Assembly (NCBI GenBank): GCA_022376925.1
Contig: JAIOJX010000003.1
Span: forward strand, 37,191,874-37,255,873
Direction: 5' to 3'
DNA length: 64,000 bases
From: Tragulus kanchil
Taxonomy: Eukaryota; Chordata; Mammalia; Artiodactyla; Tragulidae
How positions within the stretch are numbered: the first letter of the stretch is position 1; each line of letters opens with the position of its first letter. Both the position numbers and the translations under genes were made by a program. The notes below the pieces were generated by a model that saw nothing but the letters and a program-made list of their open reading frames with translations, was not told where the DNA came from and searched no databases. Below are positions 47,364 through 58,739 of this stretch, piece by piece.

Positions 47364-49523
47364 TAGGACGCATGGGCTTCAGTGATTGCAGCACATGGGC
47401 TCAGTAGTTGCAGCTCCGAGGCTCTCAAGCACAGGCTCAATAGTTGTGACCCACTGGCTTAGTTGTGCTCCGCAGCATGTGAGATCTTCCTGGATCATGG
47501 ATCGAACCCATGTATTCTGCATTGGCTGGTGAACTCTTTACCACTGAGCTACCACGGAAGCCCCCTGAAAAGGGTTTTTGTACATGATCAGTCATGATTA
47601 ACGAAGTCTAAAATAAGTTTAATTCAGTAAATGAAGTTTTAAGCTGGTGCAAAATGTAAATTTGGTTTTTCCTCTCCGTTAAAACAGACAAGTTTTCTGA
47701 AGATGCTAGACTAACTTTGATAATAGATTTCAAATTTACTTACCTTTTAAATAATTTGTAGTTGCCTTTGGAGTCGTTTATTGTCATTTTGACTGAGTGG
47801 CACAGTGACCCATCATCAGGTTGCAGTTTAAAATGTTACTTGGTGTTCCTTTGACTAGGCTTCCCAAATCAAACTATAATAGAGTTCCTTTGACCTCTAG
47901 CTAACTTTTGGGTGCTTCAAAGGGCCCTTGAGAGACCCCTAAGGGAAATATTAAACTAATCAGATTCATTTGGTATGTTCAACTATAAGGGAAGTGTAAT
48001 CAAATGAAAAACTTCAAATCACATAGTAAATGGTACAGATATTCTAGAGATTACATGGAGTTCCAAGAATGCGATATATCCTAATAATCAGTGATAATTT
48101 TAGCTGTCTGAAGATGTTGTGTGTCATAGCAGTAACTGAGTTGCTTTAAAGGTCAATTGCATTGTAATCAGGTTTAAACTTGCTGTCTTTAAGTCTTTTG
48201 TTAATATAGACGGTTATGATTTCACTCTGATGCATTTTTTGAAATGTCTCCTCTTTAAGATTTGTAAAAAGGAGTTTACAAGTTTCTGACTTTTGGAAAA
48301 TAATACTGAAGTGAGGAAACTAGTAAATATGGTTGTGAGTTTTATGATTTCTCTCTGAAGGGATTAACTGGTTTAAATCTGTGTTTTCCAAGTGTAAGGA
48401 AAACCTTCTCCTTCAATTAATTATGACTTAGTCTATAGTTGGGGGGACCCACTGGCTTAGGACGCATGGGCTTCAGTGATTGCAGCACATGGGCTCAGTA
48501 GTTGCAGCTCCGAGGCTCTCAAGCACAGGCTCAATAGTTGTGACCCACTGGCTTAGTTGTGCTCCGCAGCATGTGAGATCTTCCTGGATCATGGATCGAA
48601 CCCATGTATTCTGCATTGGCTGGTGAACTCTTTACCACTGAGCTACCACGGAAGCCCCCTGAAAAGGGTTTTTGTACATGATCAGTCATGATTAACGAAG
48701 TCTAAAATAAGTTTAATTCAGTAAATGAAGTTTTAAGCTGGTGCAAAATGTAAATTTGGTTTTTCCTCTCCGTTAAAACAGACAAGTTTTCTGAAGATGC
48801 TAGACTAACTTTGATAATAGATTTCAAATTTACTTACCTTTTAAATAATTTGTAGTTGCCTTTGGAGTCGTTTATTGTCATTTTGACTGAGTGGCACAGT
48901 GACCCATCATCAGGTTGCAGTTTAAAATGTTACTTGGTGTTCCTTTGACTAGGCTTCCCAAATCAAACTATAATAGAGTTCCTTTGACCTCTAGCTAACT
49001 TTTGGGTGCTTCAAAGGGCCCTTGAGAGACCCCTAAGGGAAATATTAAACTAATCAGATTCATTTGGTATGTTCAACTATAAGGGAAGTGTAATCAAATG
49101 AAAAACTTCAAATCACATAGTAAATGGTACAGATATTCTAGAGATTACATGGAGTTCCAAGAATGCGATATATCCTAATAATCAGTGATAATTTTAGCTG
49201 TCTGAAGATGTTGTGTGTCATAGCAGTAACTGAGTTGCTTTAAAGGTCAATTGCATTGTAATCAGGTTTAAACTTGCTGTCTTTAAGTCTTTTGTTAATA
49301 TAGACGGTTATGATTTCACTCTGATGCATTTTTTGAAATGTCTCCTCTTTAAGATTTGTAAAAAGGAGTTTACAAGTTTCTGACTTTTGGAAAATAATAC
49401 TGAAGTGAGGAAACTAGTAAATATGGTTGTGAGTTTTATGATTTCTCTCTGAAGGGATTAACTGGTTTAAATCTGTGTTTTCCAAGTGTAAGGAAAACCT
49501 TCTCCTTCAATTAATTATGACTT
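47364..49523. repeat. Duplicated block pair 18 (probable assembly artefact)
   Basis: Copy A 47364-48429, filler 48430-48457, copy B 48458-49523, offset 1094. The filler reads like a scrambled version of the upstream SINE sequence. The first 200 bp also occur at about 46202-46424. Confidence 0.95.
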
Positions 49524-50003
49524 GCAATAGTTTGGTAGCTTATGCCTTCTGAAACATTTATGTTTTTCTCTCTATCTGATTGATCCTGACAGTAAATCAT
49601 GTTTGCCTCAAAGAATAAGCCATGCATCAGTGTGCGTGGCCAGTGCGATGAAACTACAAATAGTTCATTAAATCAGTTACAGCTCCTTTGGTCACTCAAC
49701 TATTGCATCCGGGCTATACTACTGGTTATACAAATCATTGTTTAAATTTGCTCTTTGTTTTCAAATTGTGCTTTGTGTTTCCCTGCTACACTGTATCTTT
49801 TTCTGGATTACTAATATCCTGTTTAATTTATGAGATTGTGTTCTCTTGCAGTAACTAACATGTAATTAGGCCTCCAACAAAACTTCTGTGGCTAAATGTT
49901 TTGAGGAAGTCACATTTTTAACATAAAATAAGTGTAGTATTATGATTCTAGGTATGGGAAGAAGCAATAAGGGAAAACGTTTCCTGGAGTGTAGTTAGAC
50001 AGA
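47593..50003. other. Unassigned sequence, presumed ERV interior
   Basis: AT-rich sequence of about 0.9 kb, present twice through 49523, then about 480 bp of single-copy sequence. A ttctcttgcagtaac stretch at 49840-49854 resembles a splice acceptor. No coding domain could be read. Confidence 0.4.
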
Positions 50004-52305
50004 ATCCAGAGAATTTTTAAATTATTGATGGAACCTTGTCCAAAACTTAACACCTGGATTGGCATATCAAGAATTTTCGACTGAACTGGAATGAGCCTCC
50101 CAGTCCCGGGGGACAAAAGTTGGTTACAAAATGTTTCCTGGATACTGGTCATTCATTAGCAAGAGGGAAAGACCGGAGGAATGGAATCCACATTGCAGCC
50201 TTTCCATGTGAGCCAGTGAGCCCTGAGGAAGGGGCATAGCTGCCACCCGGCAGTCATCGGGCTGTGTCCACTCCCTATAGGGAACCCTGAGGAAACACAG
50301 AATGCAGGATTACAGGCCCCAGATAGCTGAGTAAATAGTAACCAAGGAAATAATTTTTTTTTTTTTTAGGTAAGAAATGGATTTATTCAGATTCAGAGAA
50401 AACACACTCCACAGACAGAGTGTGGGCCATGGCAGAGCAAATCCAGTGGCCCCGAAAACATGGAGTTCTTAGCTTTTATAGGCTGGGCAATTCCATATGC
50501 TAATGAGTAGGAGGGTTATTCCAGCTCTTTTAGGGAAGGGGTGGAACTGTCATGGCGCCTCTGGGTGTGTCATTTAGCTTGCTGACTGAGGATCAAGGTC
50601 TGGTCTGCCATCTTGGACCCATTTGATTCTAATGGGTTTATGCTTTGTCCTTGGGCTGTCATTCTTTTCAAAAATTGTGCCCTGCCCCTTTCCCTCCTTA
50701 CCCTTACATTCCCCTCTCAAGAGATTTTACTCCTATATTCTTATGGGAGGCAGAAGGGCGAAGGTCCAGTTTTCTGTAATTGCTTCAAAGCTGAGCATGA
50801 TGGGCATTGACCCTGCGTATCAGGGAGTAATAATCTCTTGAAAACCTGATCTAGGGGCCCCAGGGGCAAGGCCCAAGGAAATAATTTTAGTGAGCCCTGA
50901 TTCTTGCATCTTTTCATACATAGAAAAGTGCTAAATCTCTTAACTTGAGATGTTGTCTCATGGATTTGAAGTTCAGTATTTCTAAGTCTCCATGTGTGAA
51001 ATAGACAGCTTTCCAAAGAGAAACAAAAAGAAGACACACCTCAACTTCTGAAACACTGGCAGAGATGACAGACACTCCCAGAAAGATCCATCTGACTGGG
51101 CAGAACAGACATCGTCCACGTTTTTCACAAGACTGTGGAATGGAAACAAATTAAGAAATGAAACATCCAGAGAATTTTTAAATTATTGATGGAACCTTGT
51201 CCAAAACTTAACACCTGGATTGGCATATCAAGAATTTTCGACTGAACTGGAATGAGCCTCCCAGTCCCGGGGGACAAAAGTTGGTTACAAAATGTTTCCT
51301 GGATACTGGTCATTCATTAGCAAGAGGGAAAGACCGGAGGAATGGAATCCACATTGCAGCCTTTCCATGTGAGCCAGTGAGCCCTGAGGAAGGGGCATAG
51401 CTGCCACCCGGCAGTCATCGGGCTGTGTCCACTCCCTATAGGGAACCCTGAGGAAACACAGAATGCAGGATTACAGGCCCCAGATAGCTGAGTAAATAGT
51501 AACCAAGGAAATAATTTTTTTTTTTTTTAGGTAAGAAATGGATTTATTCAGATTCAGAGAAAACACACTCCACAGACAGAGTGTGGGCCATGGCAGAGCA
51601 AATCCAGTGGCCCCGAAAACATGGAGTTCTTAGCTTTTATAGGCTGGGCAATTCCATATGCTAATGAGTAGGAGGGTTATTCCAGCTCTTTTAGGGAAGG
51701 GGTGGAACTGTCATGGCGCCTCTGGGTGTGTCATTTAGCTTGCTGACTGAGGATCAAGGTCTGGTCTGCCATCTTGGACCCATTTGATTCTAATGGGTTT
51801 ATGCTTTGTCCTTGGGCTGTCATTCTTTTCAAAAATTGTGCCCTGCCCCTTTCCCTCCTTACCCTTACATTCCCCTCTCAAGAGATTTTACTCCTATATT
51901 CTTATGGGAGGCAGAAGGGCGAAGGTCCAGTTTTCTGTAATTGCTTCAAAGCTGAGCATGATGGGCATTGACCCTGCGTATCAGGGAGTAATAATCTCTT
52001 GAAAACCTGATCTAGGGGCCCCAGGGGCAAGGCCCAAGGAAATAATTTTAGTGAGCCCTGATTCTTGCATCTTTTCATACATAGAAAAGTGCTAAATCTC
52101 TTAACTTGAGATGTTGTCTCATGGATTTGAAGTTCAGTATTTCTAAGTCTCCATGTGTGAAATAGACAGCTTTCCAAAGAGAAACAAAAAGAAGACACAC
52201 CTCAACTTCTGAAACACTGGCAGAGATGACAGACACTCCCAGAAAGATCCATCTGACTGGGCAGAACAGACATCGTCCACGTTTTTCACAAGACTGTGGA
52301 ATGGA
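50004..52305. repeat. Duplicated block pair 19 (probable assembly artefact)
   Basis: Copy A 50004-51144, filler 51145-51164, copy B 51165-52305, constant offset 1161. It duplicates the whole retroposed LTR-derived element and both of its target-site duplications. Confidence 0.95.
50358..50872 (-). mobile_element. Retroposed, polyadenylated LTR-derived transcript
   Basis: On the minus strand the element ends with an AATAAA signal (ctgaataaatccatttctta) followed directly by a poly(A) run (T-run at 50354-50367). Upstream it has a TATA-like cctataaaagc, as in the U3-R part of a ruminant ERV LTR. It is flanked by ccaaggaaataatttt at 50342-50357 and 50873-50888, a 16 bp target duplication. Poly(A) plus a long duplication indicate LINE-mediated insertion of an RNA, not integrase. 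Copied at 51519-52033 by pair 19. Confidence 0.75.
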
Positions 52306-52324
52306 CTTTGACAGCAGGGAATTC

Positions 52325-52774
52325 AGGGAGGAAACCAATTCTGACTCCATGTTAGAAACTGTTTCTTTGACTTGCTTTTTGTTGTGTTTGTTGTTATAAT
52401 CATACTTACTAACCTGCCACAGAGAACCCTGCCCGGCTGCCTGACAGTTAAACTAAAATTCCTGTGTTCAGAACCCTGTCCACCTGGGGATTGCAGGAAG
52501 GGAGAAATTAACACATCCCCTGCCTGAGGCTTGCCATTCTGAGATGCTTGCAAGATTAACGGCTTTTTTACTTGGCTCTCTCACCACTCCCCATCTCTAA
52601 TCTATACATGAACCCAGCAGCCAGGCCCCTATAAGATGGTTATTTTGAGGCACTACCCTGCCATTTTCTCAGTCAGTTACTTTCTGAATAAAGTCATTTT
52701 CCTTACCTCAGCACCTCATCTTAGATTCATTGGCCTGTTGCGTGGCCAGCAGAGTGAGCTTGGACCCAGTAACA
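52325..52774 (+). mobile_element. LTR of an endogenous retrovirus, probable 3' LTR
   Basis: About 450 bp in the same orientation and family as 40605-41048, with a poly(A) signal in ctgaataaagtcattttcc near 52686 and an end at gtaaca. Many substitutions and small indels separate the two LTRs, consistent with an old insertion or with two separate ones. Confidence 0.75.
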
Positions 52775-53107
52775 CCCCCAGCTATAAACAGCCTCATGTC
52801 TTACATGTCAAGGACAGACTGGACATCTGGAAAGGAGAACCATGTAGGTACAAACGCTGATCTTTTATTCAGACTGGGAAATTGAGGGGAGTGACTGTGG
52901 ATCAAAGCCGGTTTGCCTCAAGGGCTACAGCTCTTGTCCTTAAGCTCACAGGAAGCAGAGTCCCTTCTGATGAGATGCTTCTGAGGAAAAACCCTTCAGC
53001 TCTGACCGTGAAGGTGTCTGGTTTCTTTCATAATTTCCTGATCAAATCTTTTCATTTGAAATTGCGATGTTAAGAGTCACTGCTTTGAATTATTATGGGC
53101 GTCTGAC
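52775..53107. other. Unassigned sequence after the 3' LTR
   Basis: No element recognised. Short frames here show no family resemblance. Confidence 0.4.
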
Positions 53108-53119
53108 TTCAGATGTTTT

Positions 53120-53389
53120 AAAAAATTTTGTCCTCTTTTCATTGATTTTATCCATTTATTTTCATCCATCTTTATTCTTTGGCCTGTGTGGGCCTCCCTT
53201 CACGGTGGCCTGTCTCGTTGCAGAACGCTGGCTCTGGGCGCATGCGCTCTAGAGCGCTGGCTCCTAATTGGGCACACCGGTCCAGCCCACTCTGTGGCAC
53301 GTGGGATCTTCCCAGGCCAGGGACTGAACCGGTGCCCTTGCACTGCAAGGAGGGCTCTTTACCTCCTGGACCACAAGGGAAGCCCTGAA
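53120..53389 (-). mobile_element. C-rich-3'-end tRNA-related SINE, lacking the G-rich tract
   Basis: Minus-strand head at 53389 and GC-rich body as at 25072-25383, more diverged. Flanked by ttcagatgtttt at 53108-53119 and 53390-53401. Confidence 0.92.
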
Positions 53390-53522
53390 TTCAGATGTTT
53401 TTGACATAATAGGGAGCAGAGTGTATTTCCTGCCTATGTTTTAGATCTTTTCTTAGTGCACAAAGCCAGGAAAGAGTTAGGTGTGAATAATTTAACATCC
53501 ATGGCTTAGAAAATAGATTTCT

Positions 53523-53850
53523 TTTTTTTTAAAGATTTATTTATTTATTTATTATTGGTGGGGGTTGGGGTGGGGAGGGAGGGGAGCAGGCGGGCCACTT
53601 CTATTGGTTTTTCATTTATCTATTCTCATCCATCTTTGTTCTTTGGCCCGTGTGGGCCTCCCATCGCGGTGGCCTCTGTTGTCGCAGAGCACCTGCTCTG
53701 GGCGCATGCGCTCCAGAGCTCCGGCTTGATAATTGGACACATCGGTCCAGCGGCTCCACGGCACCTGGGATCTTCCCAGGCCAGGGATTGAACTGGCGCC
53801 CCCTGCACTGAAAGGCAGTGTCCTTACCCACCGGACCACCCGGGAAGCCC
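53523..53850 (-). mobile_element. C-rich-3'-end tRNA-related SINE with target-site duplication
   Basis: Full element with G-runs at 53555-53590 on the plus strand. Flanked by agaaaatagatttct at 53508-53522 and 53851-53865. It is the second member of the family within 450 bp, with its own target site. Confidence 0.94.
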
Positions 53851-53865
53851 AGAAAATAGATTTCT

Positions 53866-54539
53866 GAATGAGGAAGATGAGCAGTCCACTGAAGAAGAAG
53901 GAGGAAACATAAGTTTCCATCAAAGAAGGTGAAAATTGTCAGTGAGTTGTTCGAGGAGGTGGGTAACTTTGCTCAGCGGTGTTAACTCTGCTCTTTATCT
54001 TTTCTTAAAATTTCTTTTAAGAAAGCCTAAGAAGTAACATGCAATGCATTTGGAATAATGCAAATTTACTCCCAAATGCTGATAAATATGAAATAGCTTA
54101 TTTGTTGTTGTTGTTTGGCATTTGAACAAAATGCATTTTCTTGTACTCTAGAAGTTCTTCTTTCTTTCTTTATTTTTTTTGGTGGTACTTCTTGTCGGAT
54201 TTCTCACAGTAAACAGACTTTAACCAGCTCAGCCATTTCTGAAAAGGAGACCCATGACATTTCTTTCAAAAATTTCCCGTTAAAGAATCTTTCTTTGTTC
54301 AGTGTCACGAAAGGACTTATTGGTCAGACAGAGGTCTTTTAAGGGAAAAAAACACTCTATAAATAGTGAGTTTTATTAAATCAACCCAAATTCTCCACTC
54401 CACGAGGCAGAAAGCAAGATTTCTTAAAAACCAAGAGGGCAGACAGTGTTTCTAGATTGACAGAAGTTAGGAGCGAAGAGATAAGACATGTCTCCTTGCT
54501 TGTGCCTCCTCACTCAGTACAGGGGCCGCAAGCCAGGTA
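53866..54539. other. Unassigned sequence
   Basis: No recognised gene or element. Contains a short (ttg)n run near 54101 and T-rich stretches. Confidence 0.45.
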
Positions 54540-54720
54540 TTTAATAATCATGATAGCAAACACTTACACAACACTTCCCTTGGGCCGGAAACTTTTCTAA
54601 GCACTGTGCTATGTATACAACTCAAGGACTCCTCTCACACCCTAGGAGGGAGGTCTATTTTTGCACATGGGGCACTGAGGTACCTCTACCAACGAGGACT
54701 TGTCAGAGATCGCACAAGCG
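54540..54720 (+). mobile_element. MIR-like SINE
   Basis: The order aaacacttacacaacacttc, tctaagcactgtgctatgta, ggcactgaggtacct follows MIR. Confidence 0.65.
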
Positions 54721-54894
54721 GTATGTGGGCTACTGTGGTCTCGCCCGCTTTACTTACAGATCAAGATGACCCTTCAGGAGGTATGGTTTCTGGCCTATCA
54801 GAAAGAGACCTTCCTAGACAAGAATATGTCCCTAATGCTCTCTGAGATTCTTATCTTAGTGTCTGAAGCTCCACCAATACCAACTTCATTTAAG

Positions 54895-55435
54895 TATTGA
54901 GAGTATACTTTATTCAAAGGAAAGCCTCAAGAAAGAGACGAATCACATTTCTTTTCCTACTGTCGACTAAAAAACATAGTCACAACCTGAAAACAGGGAG
55001 TTATTTTGTTTGGTGGGAATGTTTAGGACTCTTGGCCCTGAGTCTGGGAGACAACACCTCTAGAACTCTGAGAAAACTGCTCCAAGGGGGCAGGCGGGGA
55101 TGTTGGGCTATATACGAGTGTGCAACAGGGGGGCAGCTAGTCTGAACTTCAGAGATCAGGTATCAACTTAAGGAATTTAGCATTCTCTGTATGGAAGGAT
55201 GCAAGCCTCTGGGCTCAATGAGTTCATTCCTTTCCCATGCACCTCAGCTATCTGGGGCCAATGCGCTTGTTTCCTTGTTAACCTTGCTTCTTGCATTCCC
55301 CCAGCTCCTCTGCAATCACATGGGGGCGTGGCAGCATCCTCTAGATCTCAGTTTTGGGAGCCCTCATTCCCATTGGAGGCCAGAAATCACTGATGGCTGT
55401 GACATTTCTTGTTTATTAATATGGCAGTAGATATT
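54895..55435 (-). mobile_element. Probable ERV LTR on the minus strand
   Basis: Read in reverse it has an AATAAA-type signal (complement of actttattcaaag near 54908) and a TATA-like element (complement of ctatatacgag near 55110) about 200 bp upstream. The arrangement and phrases such as gggagttattttgtttggtg suit a ruminant LTR. Ends are not fixed and no target duplication was found. Confidence 0.5.
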
Positions 55436-55604
55436 TTCATTTCATACTACATAACTGAGGGGAAGGTTTAGGAAGAAGAGGTTCACTTCATTTGTGGAAT
55501 GTGGCAGCAGGGGCAGGAAGGGTAGCAGCAAGGGACAAGGGCCAGCAACCTGCCCTCCACCTGGAGAGCTGTGCAGGAAAAGATAGGAGGGGCCAGAATA
55601 GGCC

Positions 55605-55855
55605 ATGCTGATAGACTTTAAGAGTCCAGGCTGCGTTGAATTTGAAACCCTTGCTACCACTTCCCAGGCTACTTGTGTGTGTGTGTGCTTAGTTGCTCAA
55701 TCGTGTCTGACTCTTTGTGACCCCATGGACACCTGCCAGGCTCCTCTGTCCATGGGGATTCTCCAGGCTACTTACGTCACCTCTTTAAGCTTCAGTTCCT
55801 CTTCTGTTAACTCTTGAAGTGATTTTAAACATTGAACGAGATAATGAAGATATTA
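55605..55855 (+). mobile_element. MIR-like SINE interrupted by a Bov-A fragment
   Basis: Left part (ttgaatttgaaacccttgct) and right part (acgtcacctctttaagcttc) follow MIR order once 55675-55773 is removed. Confidence 0.55.
55675..55762 (-). mobile_element. Short Bov-A fragment with target-site duplication
   Basis: 88 bp in minus orientation (gactctttgtgaccccatgg) preceded by a TG run. Flanked by ccaggctactt at 55664-55674 and 55763-55773. Confidence 0.88.
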
Positions 55856-55894
55856 TTTTAATCATTTTAATTAGCACAAAATGGAGAGGAAAGG

Positions 55895-56105
55895 TGAAGA
55901 ATGCAGATTCCAGAGCCAAGCTGCTCAGGTCAGGTCCAGGGGACCTCACTCATTGGTTGTGTGTTTTGGGGTCCAATAGTAAAATACTGTGTAATTTGGG
56001 GGCTCATTAGACCATCTACCTCCTTGTGTTGTCTTGATGGTTGAGTTAGTGAAATATTTAAAATAGTCCTTGGTATGTAATATGTGCTAAATTATTACTA
56101 TTTTT
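55895..56105 (+). mobile_element. MIR-like SINE, diverged
   Basis: Contains a gcagattccagagccaagct start, a middle without clear core and a ccttggtatgtaatatgtgc end, in MIR order. Confidence 0.5.
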
Positions 56106-56914
56106 AGAGCAAGCACTCAGAAAATGAAAAAGCAGTTTATGTCAGTAAGTGTAAATTAGCCTCCTTAGAAGTTTCTTCTAGCATGACCATGCCATGGTTT
56201 GCTGCCTCTCCACTTGTAAGCCAGCTGTTTTCCTAGGCTTTGAACTTTATTTTAAATTAACCCCCCCCCCCCAATTCTCATGACGGTTCCTGGGGAACCA
56301 TGCTATAAAGGGAAGGATAAAATGTGGAAGTCACTGGGGAGAGAGGTGTGTGTTTGTTTTTTTTTTTTTTTTTTATGTAAGTTGAGTTGGACAGAGCATG
56401 CTGTTTTCTGACGGATGTATTCAGTATAAGGATAAAAATTGATGCTGCATAAGACCAAGGAGAACAGTTGGAACAATGTTATAGAAGAGGTGAGAAGGGT
56501 TTGTATCTAGTGCATGGGTGGAAGCCTTAGCTTTTTCCAGGAGAGGAGGAGAGTCTAAGGGTGCAGGTGTTTCCACAGGGGTGGGCACATGTTTGGAAGT
56601 ATGAGCTTGCAGGAGTTCCCTTTGGGCGGACTCTCTTTCCAGTGAAAGGATACGTCAGGTCACAACAGTTGAGAGTGAGAATGTGGAGGCAGGCTGGAGG
56701 TTTGAGGAGAAAAAAGGAAGTGGGAAATCAGAAGAAGGAATGCACCAGAGGCAACTCACAAGGCTCTTGGGAGGCCCGAAGTGAGTTGTGTGACCATGGG
56801 TGGAGGTGTCGTTTTCCAAGGCACCTTTGTTCAGCTACAGCTCGTACGTCAATGCAGTGAGACCTCCCTCCCATTAATTCCGTGTGTCTGCAGTTGCTAA
56901 AATTGTATGTCCTG
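56106..56914. other. Unassigned sequence with homopolymer runs
   Basis: Contains a C-run near 56262 and a T-run near 56358. No gene or element recognised. Confidence 0.5.
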
Positions 56915-57160
56915 GGCTTCCCTGGTGGTCCAGTGGGTAAGCACACTGCCTTGCAGCGCAAGGAGCGCCGGTTCGATCCCTGGCTTGAGAAGATCCCACG
57001 TGCCACGGAGCGGCTGGACCGATGTGCCTAACTCCGAGCCAGAGCTCTGGAGCTCATGTGCCCAGAGCCAGTGCTCTGTGACAAGGGAGGGCACTGCGAT
57101 GGGAGGCCCACACGGGCCAAAGAACAAAGATAAATGAATGAAAGATCAATAGAAGTGGCA
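56915..57160 (+). mobile_element. tRNA-related SINE, plus orientation
   Basis: Head gggcttccctggtggtccag, B-box-like ggttcgatccctgg, body ending with gggaggcccacacgggccaa and an AT-rich tail. Same family as 25072-25383, here on the plus strand. Copied at 57959-58204 by pair 20. Confidence 0.92.
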
Positions 57161-58739
57161 GGAAAAAATCTAAGCTCTAGAGTGAGATCATAATAAACAT
57201 TATATATAAAAAATTTTTACGTCCTATGCAGCCATCGATTCCACGACTCATGCAACCCCCATAATCATAAGTCTTTTCTGACCCCTTGAATTGAGAGGAT
57301 AATTTTGAAATTGTAGATTTTGGAAGAGAGAAAAAGAAGCAAGGGGCTGTCTCATGAAAGGAGGTATGGCAGTCAGAGTCAGGAGAGCAGAACCTGACAC
57401 GGCTTATGTCACCGGTTAACAGCTTATTGACCAGAGACATACAATCCTAATTCATCTTTTGTTCCCCGAAGATTATTGACCAGAAACATTTCAATATCCA
57501 CTTACATAACAAATTACTGGCCACACGGGTTAGTTTCTGCAAAGATCCCTGTGTTAATCATATGTTAAGGAACTCGTGAAAGGGTTCTAAGTCACTTACA
57601 TCCAAACAGGGCCAGTTATACCGAATGGCATAGCTGGGAGACCTTTACTTGCGCTACATTCATTCAAACAAATGCTTATCGAGAATCGAGTATTGGATCT
57701 GGCACTGTGCTATGTCTCAGGGATGGGAGAGCAGAGGGTCACTGCCCTTGAAGGACTCTAGGTACTGGGAAGCAGAAGAAGGAATGCACCAGAGGCAACT
57801 CACAAGGCTCTTGGGAGGCCCGAAGTGAGTTGTGTGACCATGGGTGGAGGTGTCGTTTTCCAAGGCACCTTTGTTCAGCTACAGCTCGTACGTCAATGCA
57901 GTGAGACCTCCCTCCCATTAATTCCGTGTGTCTGCAGTTGCTAAAATTGTATGTCCTGGGCTTCCCTGGTGGTCCAGTGGGTAAGCACACTGCCTTGCAG
58001 CGCAAGGAGCGCCGGTTCGATCCCTGGCTTGAGAAGATCCCACGTGCCACGGAGCGGCTGGACCGATGTGCCTAACTCCGAGCCAGAGCTCTGGAGCTCA
58101 TGTGCCCAGAGCCAGTGCTCTGTGACAAGGGAGGGCACTGCGATGGGAGGCCCACACGGGCCAAAGAACAAAGATAAATGAATGAAAGATCAATAGAAGT
58201 GGCAGGGAAAAAAAATCTAAGCTCTAGAGTGAGATCATAATAAACATTATATATAAAAAATTTTTACGTCCTATGCAGCCATCGATTCCACGACTCATGC
58301 AACCCCCATAATCATAAGTCTTTTCTGACCCCTTGAATTGAGAGGATAATTTTGAAATTGTAGATTTTGGAAGAGAGAAAAAGAAGCAAGGGGCTGTCTC
58401 ATGAAAGGAGGTATGGCAGTCAGAGTCAGGAGAGCAGAACCTGACACGGCTTATGTCACCGGTTAACAGCTTATTGACCAGAGACATACAATCCTAATTC
58501 ATCTTTTGTTCCCCGAAGATTATTGACCAGAAACATTTCAATATCCACTTACATAACAAATTACTGGCCACACGGGTTAGTTTCTGCAAAGATCCCTGTG
58601 TTAATCATATGTTAAGGAACTCGTGAAAGGGTTCTAAGTCACTTACATCCAAACAGGGCCAGTTATACCGAATGGCATAGCTGGGAGACCTTTACTTGCG
58701 CTACATTCATTCAAACAAATGCTTATCGAGAATCGAGTA
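57161..58739. other. Unassigned sequence
   Basis: No gene recognised. Near 57655-57780 a phrase with gaatcgagtattggatctgg and cactgtgctatgtctcaggg resembles the 3' part of old MIR/L2 elements and recurs at about 58703 and 59815. Confidence 0.45.

Larger units (their letters stand above)
45280..47592. repeat. Duplicated block pair 17 (probable assembly artefact)
   Basis: Copy A 45280-46424, filler 46425-46441, copy B 46442-47592, offset 1162-1168. Differences cluster in a G-run near 45765/46924 and at the degraded end of copy A. Its first 290 bp also occur at about 44212-44498. It carries two SINEs. Confidence 0.95.

Noticed and set aside
53108..53865. Short direct repeats as a CRISPR-like array
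   Set aside because: The repeats are target-site duplications of two separate SINEs, with no regular spacer structure.
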